64,000 nt of DNA from Actinomycetaceae bacterium (GTDB lineage Bacteria; Actinomycetota; Actinomycetes; Actinomycetales; Actinomycetaceae). The notes beneath the pieces were generated by a model. It saw only the letters and a program-made list of their open reading frames with translations, was not told where the DNA came from and did no database searches. The stretch is from NCBI GenBank assembly GCA_030530685.1, contig JAUMUM010000002.1, positions 124,001 to 188,000 on the forward strand, in the 5' to 3' direction. Made by a program: the position numbers and the translations under genes. How positions within the stretch are numbered: position 1 is the stretch's first letter; the number at the start of each line of letters is the position of its first letter. This document shows positions 7,558-16,595 of the stretch, piece by piece.

Positions 7558-8628
7558 TCACTGGAGGACGAAGGACTGCGTCGCCTCGCCGGCCGCGCCA
7601 TCGCCAAAGGAGAGCGTGGCCACGTAGGTTCCGGCCCCCGCGGGATTGGTGGCGGCGTCGCCGCATCCGTCACCGCCGACTCCACCGAACCACGTCGTCT
7701 TGACCGTGGCCGTGTAGTCGCGATCCAGCAGCAGCCTCTTGTTCTCGGCGCCCTGCTTGCACGCGGCCAAGGACGCGGTCTTCGCGCTGCCACTCGTGAT
7801 GTCGACGTTCAGGTTGGACCAACCGACGTCGACGTAGCAGGGGTTGTCGGCCGACTTGTTGTGCAGCGTGATTTCGAAGGAAACGGGCTGACCCGCCGTC
7901 CCGCCCGAGGAGGTGATGTTGGCCTCGAGCATGCTCGGGTTGCAGGCCACTGGCGAATAGACGTTCGTCCGCTGCGGTCGGACGGCGGACTCGTTGGCGG
8001 AGATCTGCGAGACCACGAACCTCACACCGACCACGACAACGACGAGGAGGACCACCGCCAGCACGCCATAGAGGGCTAACCTCTGAATGGCCTGCCTGCG
8101 CAGGGCGTCACGATCGCGCGAGGCAGAACTCGGGCCGCGCCCCCGACTCTGCCGCACTCGGTCACTACCCGTCCGGCGCGGGGTCTGGCCCGGCCGCGCC
8201 GGGCGCCGCCCTCCGGAAGCCGAACGCTGCCCGTCGCCGCGCGCGCCCCTGCCGCCTCGCCGATCTGCCGGCCGCGCGCCCCGCGGACGTCCGTCGCGGC
8301 CAGCCGACCCGCGAGCCTGCCCCGCGCGCTCGGCACCACTCGACCCGCGGCCCAATCGTTCGCCGTCGCGCCTTTCACCTGCGGGCCTGCCGCGCCCACG
8401 CGCCCCGTCACCACGACCAGCGCGCGCCCCGTCACCACGGCCGACGCCGGACACACGTGCCGAGTCAGACGAGCGCGTCGAACCGCCCCTACGCGGCGAA
8501 GAAGCGCGCGACTGCGAACCGGGCTCCTCGCGGCTCCGGCGCTGGCCGTCCTTCCCGGCACCACCGCTCCCGGCCGCACCTCGGCCGCTCGGCTTACGGC
8601 CGCGGCGATTCTTGGGCTCATCTCTCAC
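7558..8628 (-). CDS. Membrane-anchored protein with long Arg/Gly/Ser-rich cytoplasmic region, unknown function
   Basis: A 356-aa protein with three parts. Residues 1 to about 180 are low-complexity and strongly basic, with many RG, RGR and SRD repeats, presumably disordered and cytoplasmic. A single transmembrane helix (YGVLAVVLLVVVVVGVRFVV) follows. The last 150 residues are a compact extracytoplasmic domain with five cysteines, including Pro-Val-Ala-Cys near its start, NPCYVDVGW and GGDGCGDAA, resembling small beta-sandwich domains of actinobacterial surface proteins. GTG at 8628 is chosen because an upstream-extended frame would run into mutY; no strong ribosome-binding site is seen. It replaces disA between radA and mutY. 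I do not recognise a family. Confidence 0.7.
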   Translation of the reverse strand: MRDEPKNRRGRKPSGRGAAGSGGAGKDGQRRSREEPGSQSRASSPRRGGSTRSSDSARVSGVGRGDGARAGRGDGARGRGRPAGERRDGERLGRGSSGAERAGQARGSAGRDGRPRGARPADRRGGRGARGDGQRSASGGRRPARPGQTPRRTGSDRVRQSRGRGPSSASRDRDALRRQAIQRLALYGVLAVVLLVVVVVGVRFVVSQISANESAVRPQRTNVYSPVACNPSMLEANITSSGGTAGQPVSFEITLHNKSADNPCYVDVGWSNLNVDITSGSAKTASLAACKQGAENKRLLLDRDYTATVKTTWFGGVGGDGCGDAATNPAGAGTYVATLSFGDGAAGEATQSFVLQ

Positions 8629-8852
8629 AGGCGCCACGCTATCACCGCCAGCGCACCGATCCGGCCTTGACGGCGCGGGTATCAAAAACTTGGACGGCCA
8701 CACTCGGCCGAACGGCGCCGCGGAAGGGCCGGCCGGGAACCACTGACCGCCGCCACTGACACCCCACGAGTTCCCCCGGGGCCACCTTCCCTCGGGCCAC
8801 CTCTCGCACCTGCCGCGACTGACACCCCCACCTCTCGCACCTCCTCGCCCCG

Positions 8853-9722
8853 GTGAGGCACACTTGGCCCGTGCTCTTCGAACTGCTCGCGTGGTATGCG
8901 CGTCACGGGCGCCCGCTGCCGTGGCGCGAACCCGGCACATCTGCCTGGGCCGTGCTCGTGTGCGAGGTGATGAGCCAGCAGACCCCGGTCGGCCGCGTCC
9001 TGCCCGCGTGGCAGCAGTGGATGCAGCGGTGGCCAACGCCCGCTGACCTGGCCGAGGCCTCCACCGCCGATGTCATCCTGGCCTGGGGCAAGCTCGGCTA
9101 CCCGCGTCGGGCCCTGCGCCTACAGGAGTGCGCGGTGGCCATCACGCGCGATCACGCCGGCCAACTCCCGCACGATCGCGACGACCTCCTAGCGCTGCCG
9201 GGCATCGGCCCCTACACCGCCGACGCCCTCATCGCCTTCGCCTACCACCGGCGCTCGACCGTGCTCGACACGAACACCCGCCGCGTGCTGGCCCGACTCG
9301 GCGGGCAGGAGGCACCGCCCGCGCACCTGCGCAGGGACGAGGTCTCGCGCGCCGAAGCCCTCGTTCCCACCGACGACGAACTCGCCTGGCAGTGGAACGC
9401 CGCGCTCATGGAGCTCGGCGCGCTCGTCTGCACATCCCGCTCGCCGCGGTGCGAGGACTGCCCGCTCACCGGCCACTGCTCCTGGCTGGCCGCGGGCAAA
9501 CCAGCCGGCGCCGTCGCGCGACGCACGCAGGGCTACGCCGGCACCCATCGCGAGGCCCGCGGCAAGGTCATGCGCGTGCTGCGCTCCTCCCGCCACCCCC
9601 TTTCCCGCAGCGCACTGCGGGAAAGGTCCGGCCTGCCAGAGGCGAGATTCGGCCCGGCGCTCGATTCGCTCGTGGCCGACGGGCTATCCCGCAGCGACGA
9701 CGCCGGCTACACCCTTCCGTAG
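8853..9722 (+). CDS. mutY: A/G-specific adenine glycosylase MutY
   Basis: A 289-aa HhH-GPD glycosylase that removes adenine opposite 8-oxoguanine. Visible features: catalytic Glu38 in CEVMSQQTPV, the helix-hairpin-helix LPGIGPYTAD (residues 115-124), catalytic Asp139 in VLDTNTRRV, and the four-cysteine Fe-S loop C193-x6-C200-x2-C203-x5-C209. The C-terminal NUDIX-like domain that recognises 8-oxoG in E. coli MutY is absent; the last 60 residues look instead like a short winged-helix segment (SALRERSGLPEARFGPALDSLVADGL). A similar length is usual in actinobacteria. GTG at 8853 is the likely start; GTG at 8871 is an alternative. Confidence 0.93.
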   Translation: MRHTWPVLFELLAWYARHGRPLPWREPGTSAWAVLVCEVMSQQTPVGRVLPAWQQWMQRWPTPADLAEASTADVILAWGKLGYPRRALRLQECAVAITRDHAGQLPHDRDDLLALPGIGPYTADALIAFAYHRRSTVLDTNTRRVLARLGGQEAPPAHLRRDEVSRAEALVPTDDELAWQWNAALMELGALVCTSRSPRCEDCPLTGHCSWLAAGKPAGAVARRTQGYAGTHREARGKVMRVLRSSRHPLSRSALRERSGLPEARFGPALDSLVADGLSRSDDAGYTLP

Positions 9723-9850
9723 ACCGCCTGCTTCCGGCTCAAGCCACCGCGGGCCACATGGCTCCAGCCGAAGCCATGTAGGCCACCTGGCCGAGTCGTC
9801 GCCAGGTTCGACAGGACGATCGGCGGCCCCGAGCCACGTACCCTGGAGCC

Positions 9851-10300
9851 ATGAACGCCTACGCCCGCACCGCCACCCTTCTGGCCGGTACCGCCCTGCT
9901 CATCGGCCTAACCGCGCTGGCCGTCGTGGCGATGTCCGGCGACCAGTCCAGCGCGCTGCCAACCCTGACGACGATTCCCGGCGCGGCCCTACTCATCGGC
10001 GCCGGCCTCGCACTGAGCAATATGCGCGGCGAGGGCGAAACCCGCCCGGCAAGCACAGGAGGCACTGGGCGCGAGCCCAACGGCGACGGCGGTCGGCCCG
10101 CGAATGCCGCCAAACGGCCGAATGCCGCCAAGCCACTCGCGCCGCGCCTGCGCTCGCTCGCCCTGGTCTCGGGCGCGGCCACGCTCGTCGCCGCTCCACT
10201 CCTGGCATCCGGTGAGCCAGTGCTGCGCGTGGTTCTCATGACGGGCCTGGCCCTCCAGGGCTCGCTGTGCCTGTGGTGGGCCGGCCGCGCGCATCTGTGA
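9851..10300 (+). CDS. Small membrane protein, unknown function
   Basis: A 149-aa protein with two hydrophobic pairs: residues about 9-27 and 38-56, then a 40-residue polar linker rich in Gly, Asn, Arg and Pro, then residues about 98-115 and 122-143. The linker contains a small repeat (NAAKRPNAAKP). No motif identifies a function. Start at the ATG following CCCTGGAGCC. It stands alone between mutY (128 bp upstream) and a convergent SorC regulator. Confidence 0.65.
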   Translation: MNAYARTATLLAGTALLIGLTALAVVAMSGDQSSALPTLTTIPGAALLIGAGLALSNMRGEGETRPASTGGTGREPNGDGGRPANAAKRPNAAKPLAPRLRSLALVSGAATLVAAPLLASGEPVLRVVLMTGLALQGSLCLWWAGRAHL

Positions 10301-10435
10301 GCGCGGGACAGCCCAGCCAAGCCGACCACGGCTCGCACCAGCCAGCAGCACCAGCCTCAGCCGCGCGCCAGCCCAGCCAGGTCAAGCCCGGCCACAGATC
10401 CAGCCAAGCCAAGCCAGCCAGGCCACAGCCTGCCC

Positions 10436-10522
10436 ACGGCCTACATCCGCGCGCCTCCTGGCATCGGTGACGATCACCCCGTGGAGATCGCGCTACGGCC
10501 TACATCCGCGCGCGCCTCCTGG
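10436..10522. repeat. Duplicated 3' end of the SorC-regulator gene
   Basis: ACGGCCTACATCCGCGCG(CG)CCTCCTGG occurs at 10495-10522, where it carries the stop and last codons of the regulator, and again at 10436-10461, outside the gene. The copies differ by one CG dinucleotide. Confidence 0.88.
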
Positions 10523-11495
10523 TCTCGAGCTCGTTGACCACCTGAGCGCATTCCTCGTCGACGATCAGGTCGGTGATCGCCCCGGAACGCAGCGCCGCCG
10601 CCAGCGGCGGGGCCTTGGCGGGCCCGGCCACCACGCAGATCCTCTTGGCGATCTTCTTCAGCTCGTCGGGCGAAGGCCCGGTCGCGCGCGAATTGATCTC
10701 GATATCGGAATAGGTCCCGTCGGCCCGGATGAGCACCGTGCAGATGTCGCCGACCACCCCGTCCCTGCGCAGCGCGAGCACCTCGCTATTGGAAAGGTAT
10801 CCGCCCGCGTACACGTGGGAGGCGACGGGCGAGGCGAAAGTTCCCACGCCGAAGACCGCCACGTCGACGTTGCGGCCGATGTCTCGGACGGTCTTGATCG
10901 ACCGCTCCCGCCACATGGCCGTGCGCGTCTCGGCGTAATCGAAGAACGCCGGGACGGGAAACGGCAGCACCTTCGCGTTGAAGACCTGCCCGAACTTGCC
11001 GAGTATCTCGCCGGCGTACGGCAGGCCACTCGTCGTCGGATTGGCGGCGCCGTTGAGCTGAACGATCGTCACGTCCTCGACCTTCTTGGGGGTCAGCCGC
11101 TCGGAGATCGCCCAGAGCGTCGTACCCCAGGCGATGCCGATCATCGAGCCGCTGACGACGGCCTCGCTGATGGCGCTGCCGGCCACGGAAGCCACGCGCT
11201 CCAGCCGCCTAATCTCCGAGGACGGCTCGGAGACCGGCACCACCGTGACCCGCACCCCGAAGAGCGATTCCAACCGCGCTGAAAGCGAGTTGACAGGCTC
11301 CTCGGGCGCGTGAAGCGTGATGCGCACCAGGCCTTCCTCCCGCGCGGCCGCTATCAAACGCGAAACCGTCGAGCGTGACACGCCGAGTTTCTTGGAAATC
11401 GCCTCCATCGTCTGCTGCTCGACGAAGTACAGCAACGCTGCTTCATAGGCTAAATTCCTGCGTCCATTCCCTCTGACCATTCTCCTATTGTGCAC
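10500..11495 (-). CDS. SorC/DeoR-family sugar-binding transcriptional regulator
   Basis: A 331-aa regulator: an N-terminal helix-turn-helix (TMEAISKKLGVSRSTVSRLIAAAREEGLVRI, split here as TMEAISKKLGVSRSTVSRL and IAAAREEGLVRI, residues about 29-60) and a C-terminal SorC sugar-phosphate-binding domain with GIAWGTTLW, QLNGA, VFGVGTF and the G-D-I-C strand. Family members bind phosphorylated effectors and control adjacent catabolic genes as activator or repressor. It is divergent from glpD-glpK across a 285-bp spacer, so it is the obvious candidate regulator of glycerol use, with a triose or glycerol phosphate as the possible effector; that is inference. The GTG at 11495 is preferred over the ATG at 11480, because the AGGAG sits too close to the latter. 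Confidence 0.88.
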   Translation of the reverse strand: MHNRRMVRGNGRRNLAYEAALLYFVEQQTMEAISKKLGVSRSTVSRLIAAAREEGLVRITLHAPEEPVNSLSARLESLFGVRVTVVPVSEPSSEIRRLERVASVAGSAISEAVVSGSMIGIAWGTTLWAISERLTPKKVEDVTIVQLNGAANPTTSGLPYAGEILGKFGQVFNAKVLPFPVPAFFDYAETRTAMWRERSIKTVRDIGRNVDVAVFGVGTFASPVASHVYAGGYLSNSEVLALRRDGVVGDICTVLIRADGTYSDIEINSRATGPSPDELKKIAKRICVVAGPAKAPPLAAALRSGAITDLIVDEECAQVVNELETRRRARM

Positions 11496-11779
11496 GCATT
11501 CCCAAAAGAAGGTGAACTAGATGAACGTCGAAGCATTTGTTTCCCCGCAAGGTCCGATTCGTTCTAGGGTGAAAGCACTCGGACGACGAAATGACCGCAA
11601 CCTCGTCGCACTCAGGGTCGCCGCAGCGGGCGTGTTTACCGACGCCCGCCGTTACCCGCCCGCTCCTGCGCGGACGTTGCCCGACGTTGAATCGTTCACA
11701 GTTTCTTTGCGAAAATAAAGCCGATTATCGCCGGAGCTCCCGGTGGGCGGGAACACATCAACGAGGAGTGATATTTGCA
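11496..11779. promoter_or_regulatory. Divergent control region between the SorC regulator and glpD
   Basis: A 284-bp spacer expected to hold both promoters and the regulator's operator. The glpD-proximal part (11690-11735) is AT-rich (TTCACAGTTTCTTTGCG followed by AAAATAAAG) and contains CTTT-N8-AAAG, but I cannot define an operator with confidence. A 65-codon frame at 11521-11718 has a fair ribosome-binding site but poor codon bias. Confidence 0.45.
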
Positions 11780-13531
11780 ATGCCAGCAAGCCATCTTTCA
11801 AGGATCGATAGAGCCCGTGCGCTAGAAGAAATGGCCAGTCCCGAAGGCCTCGACCTCCTCGTTGTCGGCGGTGGCGCAACCGGGGCAGGAATTGCCTTCG
11901 ATGCCGCGACCCGCGGGCTCAAAGTGGGCATCGTCGAGGCTCAGGACTGGGCCTCGGGCACGTCGTCTCGATCCTCCAAGCTCATCCATGGCGGCCTGCG
12001 CTACCTCTACCAGCTCAACTTCGCACTCGTCGCGGAATCGCTGCGCGAGCGCGGCCTCCTACTGACCACGACGGCGCCGCACCTGGTCAAGGCCCAGCCG
12101 TTCCTGTGGCCCCTGAAGATGCCGGTGATCGAGCGCACCTATTCGGCGGTCGGCGTCGGCATGTATGACGCAATCGCGCAGTTCGCCCACCGCGGCTCGG
12201 TGCCGATCCAGCGCCACTACACCCGCAAGGGCTCCCTCAAGCTCGCCCCCGCTCTGAAGAAGGACTCGCTGACCGGATCCATCGTCTACTACGATGCCCG
12301 CGTCGACGACGCCCGCCTCGTCCTCACGCTGGTGCGCTCCGCCGTGCGCCACGGCGCTGTGGCGGCCAACCGCGTCCAGGTCACCGACTACACGAAGGAC
12401 GCCCTCGGCCGCGTCAATGGCGCGCAGTTGCGCGACCTGGAGACCGGCAAGGACGTGACGGTCAAGGCCAAGGCCGTCATCAACGCGACGGGCGTGTGGA
12501 CGGAGAAGACGCAGTCCCTGGCCGAAACCACGGGCGGCCTGAAGGTCCTGGCCTCCAAGGGCATTCACATCGTCGTCCCCAAGGATCGCATCGATTCGCA
12601 GGTCGGCATCTTCCTGCGCACCGAAAAGTCGGTGCTGTTCATCATTCCGTGGAAGCGCTACTGGATCGTCGGCACCACGGACACCCCCTACGAGCAAGAC
12701 CGCCTCGAGCCCGTGGCGGACCGCGAGGACATCGAGTATGTCCTCGAGCAGGCCAACTCCGTGCTGGACAAGCCCCTGACCAAGGACGACGTCATCGGCA
12801 CCTACGCCGGCCTGCGCCCGCTGCTGCAGCCGGGCACGCTCGACGGCGATAAGTCCAAGTCCACCAAGGTCTCCCGCGAGCACACGGTGACCGAGGCTGC
12901 TCCCGGCCTGACCGTCATCTCCGGCGGCAAGCTGACCTCCTACCGCAAGATGGCCGAGGACGCGGTCGACTTCGCGCTGGGCGCCGAGCGTGCCAAGGCC
13001 ACTCCTTCGGTAACGACGTCGACCCCGCTGGAGGGCGGCTCCGAGTACTTCGCCATGTGGAACCGCAGGCAGTCGCTGGCCAAGAAGTCGGGCCTTTCGG
13101 TGGACCACATTGAGGACCTGCTCGATCGCTACGGCTCGGATATCGAGCTCATCTTCGATCTCATCGAAGAGCGTCCGGACCTGGCCGGCGAACTCGCCGG
13201 GGCACCCGAGTATCTGCGGGCCGAGATCGCCTTCGGCATCACCCACGAGGGCGCCTTGCACCTGGAGGATCTGCTGGCGCGCAGGACGCGCCTGACCTAT
13301 GAGCGCCCCGACCGCGGCATGGACTGTGCCGAGGAGGCCGCTCAGCTTGCCGCCGAGCTCCTCGGGTGGGACGATAGTCGCAAGCAGGAGGAAATCGCCG
13401 CTTACCGCGCGAGGTGCGAAGCCGAGGCCAAGGCCGAAGGCATCTTCGATGAGGCGGAGGCCCAGAAGGTCCGCGAAGGGGTCAAGGGCATCACGCCGTT
13501 CCTCGACGTCGCACCGGACATTGAAGGCTGA
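11780..13531 (+). CDS. glpD: Glycerol-3-phosphate dehydrogenase, FAD-dependent (GlpD)
   Basis: A 583-aa flavoprotein that oxidises sn-glycerol 3-phosphate to dihydroxyacetone phosphate, passing electrons to the quinone pool at the membrane. The dinucleotide-binding motif VVGGGATGAGIAFDAATRG starts at residue 28; the family signatures SSRSSKLIHGGLRYL and ISGGKLTSYRKMAEDAVDF are intact, followed by the C-terminal helical DAO_C domain. The ATG at 11780 is preceded by GAGGAG; the frame extends further upstream but without a start signal. glpK follows after 94 bp that include a strong hairpin. No glpF facilitator gene is adjacent. Confidence 0.95.
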   Translation: MPASHLSRIDRARALEEMASPEGLDLLVVGGGATGAGIAFDAATRGLKVGIVEAQDWASGTSSRSSKLIHGGLRYLYQLNFALVAESLRERGLLLTTTAPHLVKAQPFLWPLKMPVIERTYSAVGVGMYDAIAQFAHRGSVPIQRHYTRKGSLKLAPALKKDSLTGSIVYYDARVDDARLVLTLVRSAVRHGAVAANRVQVTDYTKDALGRVNGAQLRDLETGKDVTVKAKAVINATGVWTEKTQSLAETTGGLKVLASKGIHIVVPKDRIDSQVGIFLRTEKSVLFIIPWKRYWIVGTTDTPYEQDRLEPVADREDIEYVLEQANSVLDKPLTKDDVIGTYAGLRPLLQPGTLDGDKSKSTKVSREHTVTEAAPGLTVISGGKLTSYRKMAEDAVDFALGAERAKATPSVTTSTPLEGGSEYFAMWNRRQSLAKKSGLSVDHIEDLLDRYGSDIELIFDLIEERPDLAGELAGAPEYLRAEIAFGITHEGALHLEDLLARRTRLTYERPDRGMDCAEEAAQLAAELLGWDDSRKQEEIAAYRARCEAEAKAEGIFDEAEAQKVREGVKGITPFLDVAPDIEG

Positions 13532-13568
13532 CGAATCCTGAGAATTCGCCACGCTCGACGTGGCGGTA

Positions 13569-13592
13569 CCGGACGGGCACCCGCCCGTCCGG
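13569..13592 (+). terminator. Strong hairpin between glpD and glpK
   Basis: CCGGACGGGC, loop ACCC, GCCCGTCCGG: a perfect 10-bp stem followed by TTTCAG. It lies 37 bp after the glpD stop and 33 bp before the glpK start, so it may be a partial terminator, an attenuator, or an mRNA-stabilising element that sets the glpD:glpK ratio. Confidence 0.72.
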
Positions 13593-13625
13593 TTTCAGTA
13601 CACAATGGGTAAGGAACAGGCAACG

Positions 13626-15152
13626 ATGACTGATACCCCGCGTAAGTATGTCGTGGCGATCGACCAGGGCACGACGTCGAGCCGGACGATTCTTTTCAAT
13701 CACGGCGGCCAGGTGGTCTCGTCCGGTCAGCTCGAGCACGAGCAGATCTTCCCGCAGGCCGGCTGGGTGGAGCACGATCCCATGGAGATCTGGGAGAACG
13801 TTCGCCAGACCGTGGGCATGGCGCTCGCGCAGGCCGAGGCCAACCATCACGAGGTGGCCGCCGTCGGCATCACCAATCAGCGTGAGACGACGATCATCTG
13901 GGATAGGGCGACGGGCGAGCCCGTGTACAACGCGATCGTGTGGCAGGACACGCGCTCGCAGGACCTCGTCGACCGCCTGGCGGCCGACGGCGGGCCGGAC
14001 CGCTTCCGCGAGATCGTCGGCGAGACGCTGTCGACGTACGCCTCGATCACCAAGATCATGTGGATCCTGGAGAACGTCGAGGGCGTGCGCGAGCGGGCCG
14101 AGCGCGGCGAGTTGGCCTTCGGCAATCCCGACACGTGGCTGATCTGGAACATGACGGGCGGCGTCAATGGCGGCGTGCACGTCACCGATGTGACGAACGC
14201 CTCGCGCACGATGCTCATGGACCTGAAGACGCTCCAGTGGCGCGAGGACATCTGCGAGATCGCTGGCATCCCGACCTCGCTCCTGCCCGAGATCCGCTCG
14301 TCGTCCGAGGTCTACGGCTACGGCCGCAAGGAAGGCCTGCTGCCTGATAAGCCGATCGCCGGCGACCTGGGCGACCAGCAGGCGGCCACCTTCGGCCAGG
14401 CCTGCTTCCAGCCCGGCATGGCCAAGAACACCTACGGCACCGGCTGCTTCATGCTCATGAACACGGGCACCGAGCCGCAGCTCTCGGATAACGGCCTCAT
14501 CACGACGGTCTGCTACAAGATCGGCGACCAGCCCACGGTCTACGCCCTCGAAGGCTCGATCGCCGTGACTGGCTCGCTCATCCAGTGGCTGCGCGACAAC
14601 CTGGAGATCGTGGCCACGGCGCCCGACGTCGAGTCGCTGGCCGCCAGCGTCGACGACAACGGCGGCGTCTACTTCGTCCCCGCGTTCTCCGGCCTGTTCG
14701 CGCCGCATTGGCGCGGCGACGCCCGCGGCGCGATCGTCGGCATGACACGCTACAACACCAAGGCGCACATCGCCCGCGCGGCACTGGAGGCCACCGCCTT
14801 CCAGACTCGCGAGGTGCTCGACGCCATGGAGGCCGACTCGGGTGTCAAGCTCGAGCAGCTGCGCGTCGACGGCGGCATGACGGCCAACGACCTGCTCATG
14901 CAGTTCCAGGCCGACATCCTCGACACCGATGTCGTTCTGCCCGAGGTCGCCGAGACCACGGCCCTGGGCGCCGCCTACGCGGCGGGCATCGCCGTCGGCT
15001 TCTGGGAGGGCGAGCAGGACGTCGTCGACAACTGGAAGGAGTCCAAGCGCTGGGCTCCCACGATGGAAGACGACGAGCGCGAGCGCCTGCTGCGCCAGTG
15101 GAAGAAGGCCATCTCGAAGACCCTCGACTGGGTCGACGACGACGTCCGCTAG
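13626..15152 (+). CDS. glpK: Glycerol kinase
   Basis: A 508-aa FGGY kinase that phosphorylates glycerol with ATP to sn-glycerol 3-phosphate, the substrate of the preceding GlpD. Seen: the N-terminal ATP-binding signature [15 protein letters not shown] (residues 11-25), WQDTRSQ and ITNQRETT of the sugar-binding face, and the FGGY signature region [19 protein letters not shown]. Length and motif order are those of standard glycerol kinases. The ATG at 13626 follows an AAGGA; an in-frame ATG at 13605 is less likely. A long symmetric hairpin terminates the operon downstream. Confidence 0.96.
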   Translation: MTDTPRKYVVAIDQGTTSSRTILFNHGGQVVSSGQLEHEQIFPQAGWVEHDPMEIWENVRQTVGMALAQAEANHHEVAAVGITNQRETTIIWDRATGEPVYNAIVWQDTRSQDLVDRLAADGGPDRFREIVGETLSTYASITKIMWILENVEGVRERAERGELAFGNPDTWLIWNMTGGVNGGVHVTDVTNASRTMLMDLKTLQWREDICEIAGIPTSLLPEIRSSSEVYGYGRKEGLLPDKPIAGDLGDQQAATFGQACFQPGMAKNTYGTGCFMLMNTGTEPQLSDNGLITTVCYKIGDQPTVYALEGSIAVTGSLIQWLRDNLEIVATAPDVESLAASVDDNGGVYFVPAFSGLFAPHWRGDARGAIVGMTRYNTKAHIARAALEATAFQTREVLDAMEADSGVKLEQLRVDGGMTANDLLMQFQADILDTDVVLPEVAETTALGAAYAAGIAVGFWEGEQDVVDNWKESKRWAPTMEDDERERLLRQWKKAISKTLDWVDDDVR

Positions 15153-15176
15153 GGAGCTAACGAGCATCCGCTAGGG
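15145..15176. repeat. Short copy of the glpK 3' end
   Basis: TCCGCTAGGG, which spans the glpK stop codon at 15145-15154, is repeated at 15167-15176. It is brief (10 bp) but fits the pattern of 3'-end copies elsewhere in the window. Confidence 0.6.
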
Positions 15177-15215
15177 CGCAACCGCGGGCCGGCCTTTCGC
15201 CACGCGGCCTGTGAC

Positions 15216-15259
15216 AATCCCGGCGGGCAGCGATTGCGATCGCTTCCCACCGGGATTTT
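15216..15259. terminator. Bidirectional terminator after glpK
   Basis: AATCCCGG-c-GGG-c-AGCGAT, loop TGCG, ATCGCT-t-CCC-a-CCGGGATT then TT: about 17 paired bases with two single mismatches. It lies between the convergent glpK and ATPase genes and has T-runs on the plus strand. Confidence 0.82.
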
Positions 15260-15308
15260 CCATTGCCGCGACACGTGCCGTCGCCGCGGCCTGCCGAGTT
15301 GGTGTTTC

Positions 15309-16595
15309 TTAGCCATTGCCACTGCCTGAGGGGGTTAGCGCGAACACCTCGGAGAGGTCCACGCGCGGAATGGCACCGAACTTGCCGGCGAGGTAGCGCT
15401 TTTGCTCGTTATTGCCCGGCCGAGTGTCGAAATCGGAGAGGGGGTAGAGCTCGCTGGCGCCCTCGTCGTCCTTCTGGCAGAACCACACCTCGCCCGGTTC
15501 GAGGAGCCTGATCGGGGAGTTGCCGAGCAACGACGTGTCGTGCGTCGAAAAGAGCAGCTGGGCGCCGCTGACGTTGATATCAGGGTCCTTGAATATCTGC
15601 ACCAGGGTGGAGGCCAGCGCCGGGTGGAGGCTCGCATCGAGCTCGTCGACGACGAGCACGTGCCCGTGGCGGATCGCTTCCAGCGCCGGACCAAGCGTCA
15701 CCAGCCAGTTGATCGTCCCATCGCTCTGCTGATTCAGGCCGAGCTGCCTCGTCTTGCCCCCGACGCCCCTGTGGGTGAATACAAGTTCGTCCCGCATCTG
15801 CTTCAGCTCCGACTCGGGAAGCTTCAGGCTCCGTAAATGCTCAAGCTGACCGAGCGCCAGGTCCCTTTCGCGCACCGCGACATCGGTAATCCCCAGATCC
15901 GCCATGCGCGCCGCCATGTTGATCTCCTCGCGCTTACGCGGGTTGCGGTCCAACTGGCCCGGGAGCTGAAGGACACCGACCGAGCGGTTGAAGTCGCCGT
16001 GGCCGGTCGCACTGACGGTTGTCCCGGCGCTCACTGCGCGGGCGATGGGAGCTAGCATCTTATGGCCGTAGCGGCAGGCGATGGCCAGGAAGAGGTCCTC
16101 GGCGGTCGTTAACTTACGGACCCCGGCCGAAGGCCCCGTCAGGCTCGGGCCTTTCGAAAAGGCGAGTTCCTGGTCCTCTGCCAGTTGGCGCCTGATGAAC
16201 AGACGGCGGCGCGAGCCGCGTGCATAGGAGTGGAGGGACTCGTATCCGATGCCCCACGAGTGAGCCTGAACCTCGTAGTCGTAGCGGACACCCTCATGGG
16301 TGAAGATCGCCGCATACGACGTCGGTGCCGACGCGCTTTCCTCGCTGAGCAGATAAGGATCGTGGAGCTTGACGCCCGGCAGAAGCCTCATCGCCGCAGC
16401 CAGAGCCCAAACCGCCTCCAGCAGTGTCGACTTGCCTGAGGCATTGGCGCCGTAGACGGCGGCAACCCGGTATGTGGCATCTCGCCACGTCAAGTCACCT
16501 CGAGGGACCTGAGTCTTCAGGCTCGGCTTGACGAGGCTCAGATGCGCTTCCTCGGCGAAGCAGCGAAAGTTTTTCACCGTGAAGTCCAGCAACAT
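15309..16595 (-). CDS. Solitary AAA-family ATPase (COG1106/AAA15 type)
   Basis: A 428-aa ATPase of the SMC/ABC-like group. Walker A GANASGKST is at residues 49-57, the ABC-type Walker B is HVLVVDELDASLHP, and the switch histidine lies in STHDTSLL. The N-terminus MLLDFTVKNFRCFAEE is typical of COG1106 proteins, many of which belong to defence modules where they pair with RloB/Toprim-like nucleases. No partner gene lies on either side: glpK converges downstream, and 460 bp of non-coding DNA with a 31-bp palindrome lies upstream. The protein ends 15 residues after an EVFALTPS segment with no nuclease domain. A phage-defence or stress role is inference only. Confidence 0.82.
   Translation of the reverse strand: MLLDFTVKNFRCFAEEAHLSLVKPSLKTQVPRGDLTWRDATYRVAAVYGANASGKSTLLEAVWALAAAMRLLPGVKLHDPYLLSEESASAPTSYAAIFTHEGVRYDYEVQAHSWGIGYESLHSYARGSRRRLFIRRQLAEDQELAFSKGPSLTGPSAGVRKLTTAEDLFLAIACRYGHKMLAPIARAVSAGTTVSATGHGDFNRSVGVLQLPGQLDRNPRKREEINMAARMADLGITDVAVRERDLALGQLEHLRSLKLPESELKQMRDELVFTHRGVGGKTRQLGLNQQSDGTINWLVTLGPALEAIRHGHVLVVDELDASLHPALASTLVQIFKDPDINVSGAQLLFSTHDTSLLGNSPIRLLEPGEVWFCQKDDEGASELYPLSDFDTRPGNNEQKRYLAGKFGAIPRVDLSEVFALTPSGSGNG

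Noticed and set aside
11521..11718. 65-codon frame in the SorC-glpD spacer with a fair ribosome-binding site
   Set aside because: Codon use does not show the GC3 bias of the neighbours, and it fills the region expected to hold operator and promoter. Conservation would be needed to call it.
12059..13552. 497-codon open frame antisense to glpD
   Set aside because: Low-complexity translation rich in Gly, Val, Arg; glpD is unambiguous.
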